Shown here one piece after another: positions 44,847 to 55,032 of a DNA stretch of 64,000 nucleotides; the stretch's first letter is position 1; each line of letters begins with the position of its first letter. Source of the stretch: Rhizobiaceae bacterium (GTDB taxonomy: Bacteria > Pseudomonadota > Alphaproteobacteria > Rhizobiales > Rhizobiaceae); contig JACVCH010000021.1 of assembly GCA_016742175.1 (NCBI GenBank), forward strand, positions 1 through 64,000, in the 5' to 3' direction. The notes beneath the pieces were generated by a model. That model saw only the letters and a list, made by a program, of their open reading frames with translations. It was not told the origin of the DNA and searched no databases. The position numbers and the translations under genes are program-made.

Positions 44847-45584
44847 TTAAGCTGGTAATGGACCGAAACGGAGCCGGAATCGGCGGTTTTCGCGGCCTTT
44901 TTTCTCGATTTTTCCGACATGAATCTCGCCGATCTCGCCCAATGAGCGCACATGCGTGCCGCCGCAGGGCTGGCCGTCGATACTGCCGTTTTCGCCGATC
45001 AGCACCAGCCGGATTCGCCCCGACCCCATCGGAGGACGCACGTTCTTGGACTTCACCAGAGACGGGTTCGCCGCCAGTTCTTCATCGCCGATCAAGCGCG
45101 TCGAGACCGGATGGTCGGCAGCGATCAGTTCCTGCAATCTCGCCGTCACCTCTTCCTTGGTGAAGCCGGCATCCGGCAGGTCGAAATCGACGCGGCTGTC
45201 CTCTTCGGAAACCGCCGCGCCGGTGATCGGATAGGGACAGATGACGGTCAGCAGGTGGCAGGCCGTGTGCATGCGCATCAGCTTTTCCCGCCGCTCCCAG
45301 TCGATCCGAAGCGTCACCGCCTCGCCCGCCTCCAGGACCGGCTGGCCGGGCGCCGGCAGGTGGATGATCTCGTCCTTGGTCTCGCCGGTGATCGTGCCGG
45401 CGATCTCGACCGTCTCGCCATTGGCGCGGAGGATGCGGCCGGTGTCGCCCGGCTGGCCGCCTGAGGTCGCGTAGAAGATCGTCCGGTCGAGAAGAACGCC
45501 GCCGCGCTCGTTGATGCGGAGCACTTTAGCCTCGGCCTCGCGCAGATAGGCATCCTCGCGGAAAAGCGCCTCCGTCAGCGCCAT
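44847..45584 (-). CDS. Alanyl-tRNA editing protein (AlaX)
   Basis: 245 aa from ATG 45584, overlapping the cysK stop (ATGA). Has both zinc-site motifs of the AlaRS editing domain: H-x3-H in MHTACHLL and C-x3-H in QPCGGTHV, plus the N-terminal beta domain (LLDRTIFYATSGGQPGDTG). Deacylates Ser- or Gly-mischarged tRNA-Ala. The length fits AlaX-M types. Confidence 0.92.
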   Translation of the reverse strand: MALTEALFREDAYLREAEAKVLRINERGGVLLDRTIFYATSGGQPGDTGRILRANGETVEIAGTITGETKDEIIHLPAPGQPVLEAGEAVTLRIDWERREKLMRMHTACHLLTVICPYPITGAAVSEEDSRVDFDLPDAGFTKEEVTARLQELIAADHPVSTRLIGDEELAANPSLVKSKNVRPPMGSGRIRLVLIGENGSIDGQPCGGTHVRSLGEIGEIHVGKIEKKGRENRRFRLRFGPLPA

Positions 45585-46618
45585 CAGGCGACGTCCTCGA
45601 ACGGCACGGAAATCGTCGTCTTTTCCTCCATCCAGCCCGGCACCGGGAGGTCCTTTGTCCGCAGGAAATCCGGGTTGAAGAGCTTGGACTGGTAGCGCGT
45701 GCCGTAGTCGCAGAGGATCGTCACGATCGTATGACCCGGCCCCATCTCTTTGGCGAGCCGGATCGCGCCGGCGATGTTGATGCCGGACGAGCCGCCGAGG
45801 CACATGCCCTCTTCCTGCACGAGGTCGAAGACGATCGGCAGCGCCTCGCCGTCCGGAACCTGGAACGAGAAATCGGGCTGGAAGCCTTCGAGGTTGGCCG
45901 TGATGCGCCCCTGCCCGATGCCCTCGGTGATCGACGAGCCTTCGGATTTCAATTCGCCATTCGTGTAATAGGAATGAAGCGCCGCGCCGAGCGGATCGGC
46001 AAGCGCGATCTTGACGCCGTTGAACTTCATGCGCAGCCCTGCCGCGACGCCCGCCAACGTACCGCCCGTGCCGACGGCCGAGACGAACCCGTCGACCTTG
46101 CCCTCGGTCTGGTCCCAGATCTCGATGGCCGTCGTCTCGATATGGCCGTCGCGATTGGCGATGTTGTCGAACTGGTTCGCCCAGATCGCGCCGTTCGGCT
46201 CGCTCTTCGCAAGCTGCTCCGCCAGACGTCCCGAGACCTTCACGTAGTTGTTCGGGTTCTTGTAGGGCACCGCCGGAACCTCGATCAGTTCTGCGCCGAG
46301 GACGCGCAGCGCGTCCTTCTTCTCCTGGCTCTGCGTGTCGGGAATGACGATGACCGTCCGGTAGCCGAGCGCCTTGGCGACGACGGTCAGCCCGATGCCG
46401 GTATTGCCGGCGGTTCCTTCGACGATGACGCCGCCGGGCCGCAGCAAGCCCTTCTTCTCCGCATCGCGGATGATGAAAAGCCCCGCGCGGTCCTTGACCG
46501 ACTGGCCCGGATTCATGAACTCGGCCTTGCCCAAAATCGTGCAGCCGGTTTCCTCCGACGCGCGCTTGAGCTTGATCAGCGGCGTGTTGCCGATGACGTC
46601 GATGACTGAACGGTCCAT
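45584..46618 (-). CDS. cysK: Cysteine synthase (O-acetylserine sulfhydrylase type)
   Basis: 344 aa. PLP-dependent fold type II: Lys42 in NPGQSVKDRAG, phosphate loop VGTGGTLAG, TAGNTGIGLT substrate loop. Makes cysteine from O-acetylserine and sulfide, or may act on a related beta-substituted serine; slightly longer than E. coli CysK. Heads the leftward operon cysK-alaX-sseA-GNAT. Confidence 0.9.
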   Translation of the reverse strand: MDRSVIDVIGNTPLIKLKRASEETGCTILGKAEFMNPGQSVKDRAGLFIIRDAEKKGLLRPGGVIVEGTAGNTGIGLTVVAKALGYRTVIVIPDTQSQEKKDALRVLGAELIEVPAVPYKNPNNYVKVSGRLAEQLAKSEPNGAIWANQFDNIANRDGHIETTAIEIWDQTEGKVDGFVSAVGTGGTLAGVAAGLRMKFNGVKIALADPLGAALHSYYTNGELKSEGSSITEGIGQGRITANLEGFQPDFSFQVPDGEALPIVFDLVQEEGMCLGGSSGINIAGAIRLAKEMGPGHTIVTILCDYGTRYQSKLFNPDFLRTKDLPVPGWMEEKTTISVPFEDVA

Positions 46619-46740
46619 GATTGATCCTTAGAATTGATGCCCGCGAAACTAGAAACCCTGCCGAAAGCTTTCAAGGATGGAATTTCGCAGGTCTGGGCCA
46701 GCGTGGAAAATCCGTTCGCCCCAATGCCGACCCATTGCAG

Positions 46741-46770
46741 TGATCCGGATTGCGCGTAGGGCCGTATCTC
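46741..46770 (+). promoter_or_regulatory. Possible RpoE-class promoter upstream of chrR-like gene
   Basis: TGATCC (exact -35) followed after 18 bp by TATCTC, which keeps the TA but not the rest of the TAAGAA -10. About 76 bp before the ChrR-like start. Weaker than the site in front of the photolyase operon. Confidence 0.35.
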
Positions 46771-46846
46771 GGGAAAACAAGCGGTAAATCGCAGTCTTGA
46801 GAGTCGGGAGCCGGATTGAACCAGGGCAACGCAGTCGGGGCATGAA

Positions 46847-47485
46847 ATGACGGCAGAAACCATCGACACGATCGACGCGCTGATGGCGCGGTATGCGGCG
46901 GGCACGCTGCCTTATCCGGCCCATGTTCTGGTCCAGTCCCATCTGGAGATCGCCAGCGCCAATCGCGATCTCGTCGCCGGCCTCGAGGAACTCGCCGCCG
47001 GCGCTCTCGAAGCCGTCGAGCCGCAGCCGATGCCGGACCGCGCACGGCGCCTGTCGTCGATCTTCGCCAGCGCGCCGTCCACGGATGCCATCCGCCGCCC
47101 CTCGACGAGCATCTTCCCGACCGTCCTGCGCGATTTCGTCGGCTTCGACGCCGACGATGTGCCGTGGCGCACCAAGATGCCGGGCTTTCGCGAATACGAC
47201 ATGGATGTCGACGGCTGCCATGCGAGCCTGTTTTGGATCAAGCCGGGCCGCAAGATTCCCGCCCACACCCATGACGGCCAGGAACTGACGCTGGTGCTCG
47301 ACGGCGCCTTCACCGATATTTTCGGCCGCTACGGCCGCGGCGACATTTCCGTCGCCAACGAGGCCGTCGACCACCGCCCGATCGCCGAGAAGGAGCGCCC
47401 CTGCATCGGCTTTGCGATCACCGACGCGCCGCTGCGCTTCACGGGTCCGCTGACCCAGCGCCTTTCCGACATTCTCGGCGCCTGA
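46847..47485 (+). CDS. ChrR-like cupin protein lacking the anti-sigma zinc cysteines
   Basis: 212 aa, same length and register as Rhodobacter ChrR, the zinc anti-sigma factor of RpoE. The cupin half keeps all metal ligands (His140, His142, Glu146, His176). In the N-terminal anti-sigma half, YAAGTL...LVQSHL keeps one His (His32), but the expected Cys pair is Ala36 and Asn39 and the first His is missing. No sigma factor gene adjoins it. It may be a cupin sensor or enzyme that no longer binds sigma through zinc. Followed 13 bp later by an SDR gene. Confidence 0.82.
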   Translation: MTAETIDTIDALMARYAAGTLPYPAHVLVQSHLEIASANRDLVAGLEELAAGALEAVEPQPMPDRARRLSSIFASAPSTDAIRRPSTSIFPTVLRDFVGFDADDVPWRTKMPGFREYDMDVDGCHASLFWIKPGRKIPAHTHDGQELTLVLDGAFTDIFGRYGRGDISVANEAVDHRPIAEKERPCIGFAITDAPLRFTGPLTQRLSDILGA

Positions 47486-47498
47486 CGAAGGAACCCCG

Positions 47499-48335
47499 AT
47501 GAGCCTCTATCGCGCCCGCCCCGAAGACGGCGTCGCCTGGATCACCGGTGCCTCGACCGGCATCGGCCGGCAGGTGGCGATCGACCTTGCGCGCGAAGGC
47601 TATGTCGTCGCCGCCGCCGCACGCGACGACGACAAGCTGGAAGAGGTCGCGCGCGCCGCGGCCGCGGCCGGCGCGAAGGGCCGCATCGTGCCCATGGCCT
47701 GCGACGTCAAGGATGCGGCGGCGATGGAGCAGACCGTCGCCCGCATCGAGCGCGACCTCGGCCCGATCGTCCTCGCCATCTTCAATGCCGGCACCTATTC
47801 GCCGACGATCGGCGAGCGGCTCGAGGTGGAGAATTTCCACGGCACCTTCACGGTCAACCTTTTCGGGGTGGTGAACGGCCTTGTGCCGGTGGCCGACCGG
47901 ATGCGCGCGCGCGGCCACGGCCAGATCGCCATCACCGGCTCCGTCACCGCCTATTTCGGCCTGCCCTCCGCCGCCGCGTACGGCGCGACCAAGGCGGCGC
48001 TGAACAGCATGGCGCGCAGCCTGAAATACGATTTCGACAAGCAGAACATCCGCATCCAGATGTTCAATCCTGGCTTCGTCGACACGCCGCTGACGAAGAA
48101 GAACAAGTTCCCGATGCCGGCCCTGATGAAGGTCGAGGATGCCGGCGCGCGCTATGTCGAGGGCCTGAAAACGGGCGGCTTCGAAGTCTCCTTCCCGCGT
48201 CGATTATCCTATGTTCTCAAGGCCTTCGGCTATCTTCCGGATTCGCTTTATTATCGCCTCGTCAAGCGCGTCACCGGCTGGGACAAGCGCCGCGTTGCCT
48301 CCGGCAAGGACAAGCGTAGCGTGATCAGCCGCTAG
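47499..48335 (+). CDS. SDR-family oxidoreductase
   Basis: 278 aa. WITGASTGIGRQ cofactor motif, NAGTYS, catalytic Ser in ITGSVTAYFG, YGATKAALN (Tyr-x3-Lys), and an extended C-terminus rich in basic residues (RLVKRVTGWDKRR). An SDR of this kind belongs to the Rhodobacter singlet-oxygen gene set as I recall it. Co-directional with the ChrR-like gene; its 3' end overlaps the convergent transporter by 11 bp. Confidence 0.88.
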   Translation: MSLYRARPEDGVAWITGASTGIGRQVAIDLAREGYVVAAAARDDDKLEEVARAAAAAGAKGRIVPMACDVKDAAAMEQTVARIERDLGPIVLAIFNAGTYSPTIGERLEVENFHGTFTVNLFGVVNGLVPVADRMRARGHGQIAITGSVTAYFGLPSAAAYGATKAALNSMARSLKYDFDKQNIRIQMFNPGFVDTPLTKKNKFPMPALMKVEDAGARYVEGLKTGGFEVSFPRRLSYVLKAFGYLPDSLYYRLVKRVTGWDKRRVASGKDKRSVISR

Positions 48336-49635
48336 CCTCGATCCGCGACCGCAACCCGCGCTGCATGGCCTCGTCGAGCGGGAAATTCCACATCAGCGCG
48401 ATGGCACACAGTTTCAGCCCGACCGGCACCCATGCGTAGATGACGGCAAGCGCCGTCAGCGCCTGCGCATCGTTGTCGCCGCCCGCCGTGAACCCGAAGA
48501 ATTGCAGCACCGGAAAGGCAAGCCCGACGGCGAGCGCCAGCGACAGCTTGGTCGCAAGGCTCCACGCGGCGAAGTAGAGCCCCGAGCGCTGCTCGCCCGA
48601 CGCCGCCGTGTCGACGTCGATGACGTCCGCCTGGATCGCAGCAGGCAGGGCGAGATCGAAGCCAAGCGTCAGCCCGGTCGCGACCGAAAGCGCGGCGAAG
48701 GCCGGCCAGTTGCCCTCGCCGATCAAGGGCGCGAAGGCGAAGACGGCGCAGGTGAAGAGCATCGCCACGCACCACGCGCGGTGCTTGCCGAACCGCCGCG
48801 CCGCCACCAGGGCCAGCGGCATGCCGGCGATGCCGGCGAGGAAATAGACGAAGAGCAGCGGCCCCCGCATCTCCGGCAGGCCGAGCCGGTCGGAAACGAA
48901 ATAGAGAAAGAGCGTCGCGGGAATGCCGTTGGCGAGCCCGTTGATCAAAAACGCCGCGATCAGCCGCAGGAACGGCCCGTTGCGCCCCATGTGGCAAAGC
49001 CCGTCGCGCAGATTGAGCCGGGAGCGCGAATATTCGCGCGGCTCCGGCACCCGCCAGACGGTCAGTCCGCCGAGCGCCAGCAGCAGGACAGCAACGACGA
49101 TCCCTAGCACGGCAAGTCCGTGCAGCCCCTCCGCGCGCTCCATGCCGACGGCGAAGGGCAGCGCGATGGCAATGAGCGTGCCGACCAGCGTGAACCCTTC
49201 GCGAAACCCCGCCACCCGCGCCCGCTCGCGATAGTCCCCGGCCATCTCCGCGCCCCATGAGGTCAGCGGAATGATCGCGGCGGTATAGCCAAGCGAAAGC
49301 GTCGCGCCCCAGAAGACGAGATAGCCCGGCCCGGCGTCTTCCGGCGGCCAGAACAGCATCAAGGCAGCGAGCGCGCAGATCGGCAGCGAGACGAGAAACG
49401 TCGCGCGCCGCCGCCCCATTTTCGGCCGCCAGTGATCCGCCGCCCAGCCGACCAGCGGATCGTTGACGGCATCGAACAGGCGCACGATCAGGAGCGCCGT
49501 GCCGACGGCCGCGAGCGACAGGCCGAGCGTTTCGGAATAGAAGGTCGGCACGATGATGTAGAGCGGCAGCGTCAGCGCCGCGAGCGGGATCGCCGGCAGC
49601 GCGTAGAGGATGAGGCGGGAGGCCGGCAGGGTCAT
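48325..49635 (-). CDS. MFS transporter, glycoside-pentoside-hexuronide (GPH) type
   Basis: 436 aa, 12 membrane segments. GPH features: FYSETLGLSLAAVG near the N-terminus, the conserved RLFDAVNDPLVGWAADHWRPKMGRRRATF loop (read in parts: RLFDAVNDPLVGWAAD, MGRRRATF) and DVIDVDTAASGEQRSG. Homologues are usually sugar/cation symporters, but this subgroup occurs with lipid-modification and ChrR genes and its substrate is unclear. Confidence 0.87.
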   Translation of the reverse strand: MTLPASRLILYALPAIPLAALTLPLYIIVPTFYSETLGLSLAAVGTALLIVRLFDAVNDPLVGWAADHWRPKMGRRRATFLVSLPICALAALMLFWPPEDAGPGYLVFWGATLSLGYTAAIIPLTSWGAEMAGDYRERARVAGFREGFTLVGTLIAIALPFAVGMERAEGLHGLAVLGIVVAVLLLALGGLTVWRVPEPREYSRSRLNLRDGLCHMGRNGPFLRLIAAFLINGLANGIPATLFLYFVSDRLGLPEMRGPLLFVYFLAGIAGMPLALVAARRFGKHRAWCVAMLFTCAVFAFAPLIGEGNWPAFAALSVATGLTLGFDLALPAAIQADVIDVDTAASGEQRSGLYFAAWSLATKLSLALAVGLAFPVLQFFGFTAGGDNDAQALTALAVIYAWVPVGLKLCAIALMWNFPLDEAMQRGLRSRIEASG

Positions 49636-49716
49636 GCGGGGCTTTCACGAACTGTCGAAACTGTTGATCTTTACGTCTGAAAAGCACAAGCGGTTTCAAT
49701 CACTGAGGCAGTTGGC

Positions 49717-50724
49717 ATGGCGGCGAAGACGAGTCCGACAAAAGGCAGGCGGCGCATGTGGGTGATCGGTGCGGCGGTTCTCGTCCTCGCGCTCGGCGCG
49801 GCCGCCTATTTCGCAGGCCCGCGCGTCGCGGTCGACACCACCATCCGCTTCGACCCGGCGACGATCGGTGCCGACGTCGAGGCCTATGTCGGCGAACGCG
49901 AGCGCGACGTCCCGAACCTGCGCGCCGGCCTCGGCAAGCAGATCGTCTGGGCGTTCCCGACCTCGAAGGCGCGCACGCCGCTCGCCATCGTCTATGTCCA
50001 CGGCTTTTCCGCCTCGAGCGGCGAGATCCGTCCGGTGCCGGACGAGATCGCCGCACGCCTTGGCGCCAACCTCTTCTTCACCAGGCTGACCGGCCACGGC
50101 CAGGACGGCGCGGCGATGGCGACGGGAACCGTCAACGCCTGGATCAACGACTATGCCGAGGCGATCGAGATCGGTCGCCGGCTCGGCACGCGCGTCGTCG
50201 TCGTCGCGACGTCGACGGGCGCTGGCCTTGCGACCTGGGCCGCGACCCGGCCCGAGCTTTCCGAAGGCGTCGCCGCCCTCGTCCTCGTCTCGCCCAACTA
50301 CCGCATCCGCGCCGCCGGCGCCTCGCTCCTGACCGGCCCCTGGGGCGGTGCGATCGCGCGCCTGGCGAGCGGTCCGGAGCGCGAGTTCACGCCGCGCAAC
50401 GAGGCGCATGGCAGGCTGTGGACCTCGCGCTATCCGACCGAGGCGATCCTGCCGATGGCCGCGCTGACCAAGCTCGCCCATGACGCGCCCGTCGAGGAAA
50501 TCGGCATCCCGGCGCTCTTCGTCTATTCGTCGGCCGACGAAATCGTCGATGCCGAGGTGACGCGGGAGGTCTCCGCGCGCTGGGGCGCGCTCGCCGACAG
50601 CCTCCTGATTGAAAGTTCCGGCGATCCGCAGAACCACGTCATCGCCGGCGATGCCCTCTCGCCGCAGACCAACGAGCTGATCGTCGAGACGACCGTCAAC
50701 TGGCTGCGCGAGAACGCACTCTAA
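49717..50724 (+). CDS. Membrane-anchored alpha/beta hydrolase
   Basis: 335 aa. Single N-terminal membrane segment (about residues 14-33), then an alpha/beta-hydrolase domain: VYVHGFSASSGE oxyanion region, nucleophile Ser in ATSTGAGLA, Asp in SSADEIVD and the terminal His in DPQNHVI. Faces the periplasm by topology. Esterase/lipase-like; substrate unknown. Convergent with the next MFS gene (4-bp overlap). Confidence 0.85.
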   Translation: MAAKTSPTKGRRRMWVIGAAVLVLALGAAAYFAGPRVAVDTTIRFDPATIGADVEAYVGERERDVPNLRAGLGKQIVWAFPTSKARTPLAIVYVHGFSASSGEIRPVPDEIAARLGANLFFTRLTGHGQDGAAMATGTVNAWINDYAEAIEIGRRLGTRVVVVATSTGAGLATWAATRPELSEGVAALVLVSPNYRIRAAGASLLTGPWGGAIARLASGPEREFTPRNEAHGRLWTSRYPTEAILPMAALTKLAHDAPVEEIGIPALFVYSSADEIVDAEVTREVSARWGALADSLLIESSGDPQNHVIAGDALSPQTNELIVETTVNWLRENAL

Positions 50725-51965
50725 GCCGTGGCCAGCTTTGTGCGTTCCGGCCTCGCATCGCGCACGAACAGGTAGACGAACAGCGAGATCGCCAGCATCG
50801 CGGCGTAGAACGCGAAGAGCGCGGCATAGCCCGCTGCCGGCTCTCCCGCGACCGAATTCGCCGAGACGATCGGCCCGGTCGCGAACTGCATGATGCCGAC
50901 GCCGCCGATGGAGAAGAAGTTGAGGAGCGTCACGCCGCGCCCGGTCAGATGCGCCGGCAAAAAGGCGCGGCCATGCGCCATCAGGAGGCCGTAGGCCGCG
51001 CCCGTCACGCCGATCAGCACGAAGATGATCGTCGTCTGGGCGATGCTCGTCACCGGATTGAGCGCGAGATAGACGATGACGGCGAGGCTGAGCGAATTGC
51101 CGACGATCGCCACCCATTTGCGCGTGCGGAAGATCGTGTCGAGCGGCCCGTAGATGAAGCCGCCCGCCACCATCGCAAGCGCCATGAACAGCGTGACCTG
51201 CCCGATCATCAGCGCATCGGCGCCATAGACGTCGGCGAGATAGGGACCGGCCCACAGCCCGCGGATGCCGGCCGCGGCGGCGTAGTTGACGGCGGTGAGC
51301 GGGAACAGCGCCCACAGGGCGCGGATCTTGAAGAGTTCGAGATAGCCGGAAAACCCGACGCCGGCGACCTGGCCGCCGTCGCGGTGCGGATCGCGCAGGA
51401 ACACGATGATCGAGGCGGCGGTCAGGAGCGTGACGACGCCAAGCCCCATCATCACCGGACGCCAGCCGAACGCGTCGGCGGCGCTTGCCAGCGGCGAGGC
51501 GCCGACGACATTGCCGAGCGAGCCGAAGGCGACGAGCCACGACGTGAGGATCGCGAGCCGCGCCGTCGAATAGGTGTGGGCGAAGATGAACACCGAGGCC
51601 ATCAGCACCGGCGCGCAGCCGACGCCGATCAGCGCCATCGCGGCGATCACCATCCAGGGCTGCGTCGCAAAGGCGAACAGGAACGCCCCGCCCCCGCCGC
51701 CGATGGCGAGCAGCACGGCGGCCGTGCGCTTGGGGCCGTAACGGTCGAGGCAGACGCCGACGACGAACTGCATGGCGGAAAAGGATGCGAACCACGCACC
51801 CGAGGCGAGCGACAGGTCGGTATTGGTCGCTCCGAGTTCGGAGCCGAGGACCGGTGTGAGGACCGCCAGAAACGAGCGGTAGAACTGCGACAGCACATAG
51901 GCGATCGCAAGAGCGGCCAAGCCAGCCATGAAGCGTTTCCCGTCGACTTTTCTCGGTGCGGCCAC
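50721..51965 (-). CDS. MFS transporter
   Basis: 414 aa, 12 membrane segments with the motif-A-like loop CLDRYGPKRTA between segments 2 and 3. No specific substrate motif recognised; resembles general anion/drug MFS carriers. A shorter start (ATG 51929) would also leave a complete transporter. Confidence 0.85.
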   Translation of the reverse strand: MAAPRKVDGKRFMAGLAALAIAYVLSQFYRSFLAVLTPVLGSELGATNTDLSLASGAWFASFSAMQFVVGVCLDRYGPKRTAAVLLAIGGGGGAFLFAFATQPWMVIAAMALIGVGCAPVLMASVFIFAHTYSTARLAILTSWLVAFGSLGNVVGASPLASAADAFGWRPVMMGLGVVTLLTAASIIVFLRDPHRDGGQVAGVGFSGYLELFKIRALWALFPLTAVNYAAAAGIRGLWAGPYLADVYGADALMIGQVTLFMALAMVAGGFIYGPLDTIFRTRKWVAIVGNSLSLAVIVYLALNPVTSIAQTTIIFVLIGVTGAAYGLLMAHGRAFLPAHLTGRGVTLLNFFSIGGVGIMQFATGPIVSANSVAGEPAAGYAALFAFYAAMLAISLFVYLFVRDARPERTKLATA

Positions 51966-52009
51966 CGGCCGACGGGAAACGGATTAGTTGATTAACGCGT
52001 CAGGCGCAA

Positions 52010-53401
<1,392 letters not shown>

Positions 53402-53665
53402 TGGCCGGGCGCAAAATTCGATGCCGCAGGGCGCAACCTGCGTGCGATATGTCAAAATGGGATCGACAAGGCGGCAGGCTGTTAGGCCCGCGCGGCTGCG
53501 CTGTCGTCGCCGCGATGATTCGCGGGCTTGCCTTGAAGGTCGGCCAAGGCAAAGACGCAACCAGTCCGTATTCGGGAAAGCCGGAAAGTCCGGCCCAAGC
53601 GCCTCGTGGGGCTCATATGGCCCTGTTCGCTTCCAAATGCAACCGAAACTTGCTGCGGTGCAAAA
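53402..53665. other. 264-bp gap upstream of helicase gene
   Basis: Upstream (leader/promoter) region of the helicase gene on the minus strand. No gene, RNA or clear promoter element recognised. Confidence 0.4.
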
Positions 53666-54919
53666 TCAGATCACCAATCCAGCGATCGTCTCATTGTCCG
53701 TGATGTCCTGATAGGTCCATCCCGCTGCCTCGAACTTCTCCGCGAGAACCGCGAAATTCGCCGGGTTCTTCGTCTCGATGCCGATCAGCACCGAGCCGAA
53801 ATTGCGCGCCGATTTCTTCAGGTATTCGAAGCGGGCGATGTCGTCCTCGGGGCCGAGCAGGTCGAGGAAGTCGCGCAGCGCGCCGGGCCGCTGCGGGAAG
53901 CGGAAGACGAAATACTTCTTCAGCCCCTCGAAGCGCAGTGCCCGCTCCTTGACGTCCGGCAGACGCTCGAAATCGAAATTGCCGCCCGAGACGACGAGCA
54001 CGACCGTCTTGCCGGCGATCTCGCTTGGCGAAAGATCCTTCAGCGCATCGATCGCCAGCGCGCCGGCCGGCTCCAGCACGACGCCCTCGACATTCAGCAT
54101 CTCGATGATCGTCGCGCAGACGCGGTTTTCGGGGATGCGCGTCACGTCGGACGGCGCGAAATGCGCCAGCGCCGCGAAATTTGCCTCGCCGATCTCGGCC
54201 ACCGACGCGCCGTCGACGAAATTGTCGACCTGCGGCAGCCGCACGCGCCGCCCTTCGGAGAGGCTCGAATGAAGGCTCGATGCGCCGACCGGCTCGGCAA
54301 AGAGAAACCGCGCGCCGGAATCGGCCAGATAGCGCGTCACGCCCGCCGCAAGCCCGCCCCCGCCGACCGGCAGCACGACGAAGTCGGCATGAACGCCATA
54401 CGGAAGCTGCGCCTCGATCTCGCACGCGACGCTCGCCTGTCCCTCGATAATGTCCTCATGGTCGAAGGGCGGCACCATCAGCCCGCCGGTCTCGGCCGCG
54501 AACGCCTGCGCGGCGCGATAGCAGGCGTCGAAATAGTCGCCCGTCAGACGGATTTCGACGAACTCGCCTCCAAACAGCCGCGTCTTGTCGATCTTCTGCT
54601 GCGGCGTCGTCACCGGCATGAAGATGACGCCGCGCTTGGCGAGGTGCCGGCACACATAGGCAAAGCCCTGCGCGTGGTTGCCGGCCGAAGCGCAGACGAA
54701 CACCTCCGGTCCCGCCCCATCTTCCAGAACCTTGCGGAAGAAATTGAACGCGCCGCGGATCTTGTAGGAGCGCACCGGCGACAGATCCTCGCGCTTCAGG
54801 AAGATGCGCGCGCCGGTCTTCTTCGACAGGTACGCGTTTTCCTGCAGCGGCGTCTCTGGAAAGAGCGCGCGCATGGCGTCGGCGGCATGGCGGACGGCGG
54901 CTTTGAAGTCACGGTGCAA
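53666..54919 (-). CDS. ilvA: Threonine ammonia-lyase (threonine dehydratase)
   Basis: 417 aa. PLP fold type II with Lys53 (SYKIRGAFN), ASAGNHAQGFA substrate loop and VGGGGLAAGV phosphate loop; one C-terminal ACT-like regulatory domain (about residues 330-417). This is the shorter IlvA form. Deaminates threonine to 2-oxobutanoate for isoleucine synthesis. Divergent from trkH. Confidence 0.93.
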   Translation of the reverse strand: MHRDFKAAVRHAADAMRALFPETPLQENAYLSKKTGARIFLKREDLSPVRSYKIRGAFNFFRKVLEDGAGPEVFVCASAGNHAQGFAYVCRHLAKRGVIFMPVTTPQQKIDKTRLFGGEFVEIRLTGDYFDACYRAAQAFAAETGGLMVPPFDHEDIIEGQASVACEIEAQLPYGVHADFVVLPVGGGGLAAGVTRYLADSGARFLFAEPVGASSLHSSLSEGRRVRLPQVDNFVDGASVAEIGEANFAALAHFAPSDVTRIPENRVCATIIEMLNVEGVVLEPAGALAIDALKDLSPSEIAGKTVVLVVSGGNFDFERLPDVKERALRFEGLKKYFVFRFPQRPGALRDFLDLLGPEDDIARFEYLKKSARNFGSVLIGIETKNPANFAVLAEKFEAAGWTYQDITDNETIAGLVI

Positions 54920-55032
54920 AGGCTTTGGACCTTCTCTCGGTCTTTGTCTGTTGGCGCGTCAGCCGCGCTATTGCATATTCGATGCGCGGAAGCCACTGTC
55001 GCGCCGCTTCAAGGGGTCAGGTCGGGGAAGAC

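Noticed and set aside
46619-46846. A possible rpoE gene upstream of the ChrR-like gene
   Set aside because: The gap is only 228 bp and no sigma region 2 or 4 sequence is readable in any frame.
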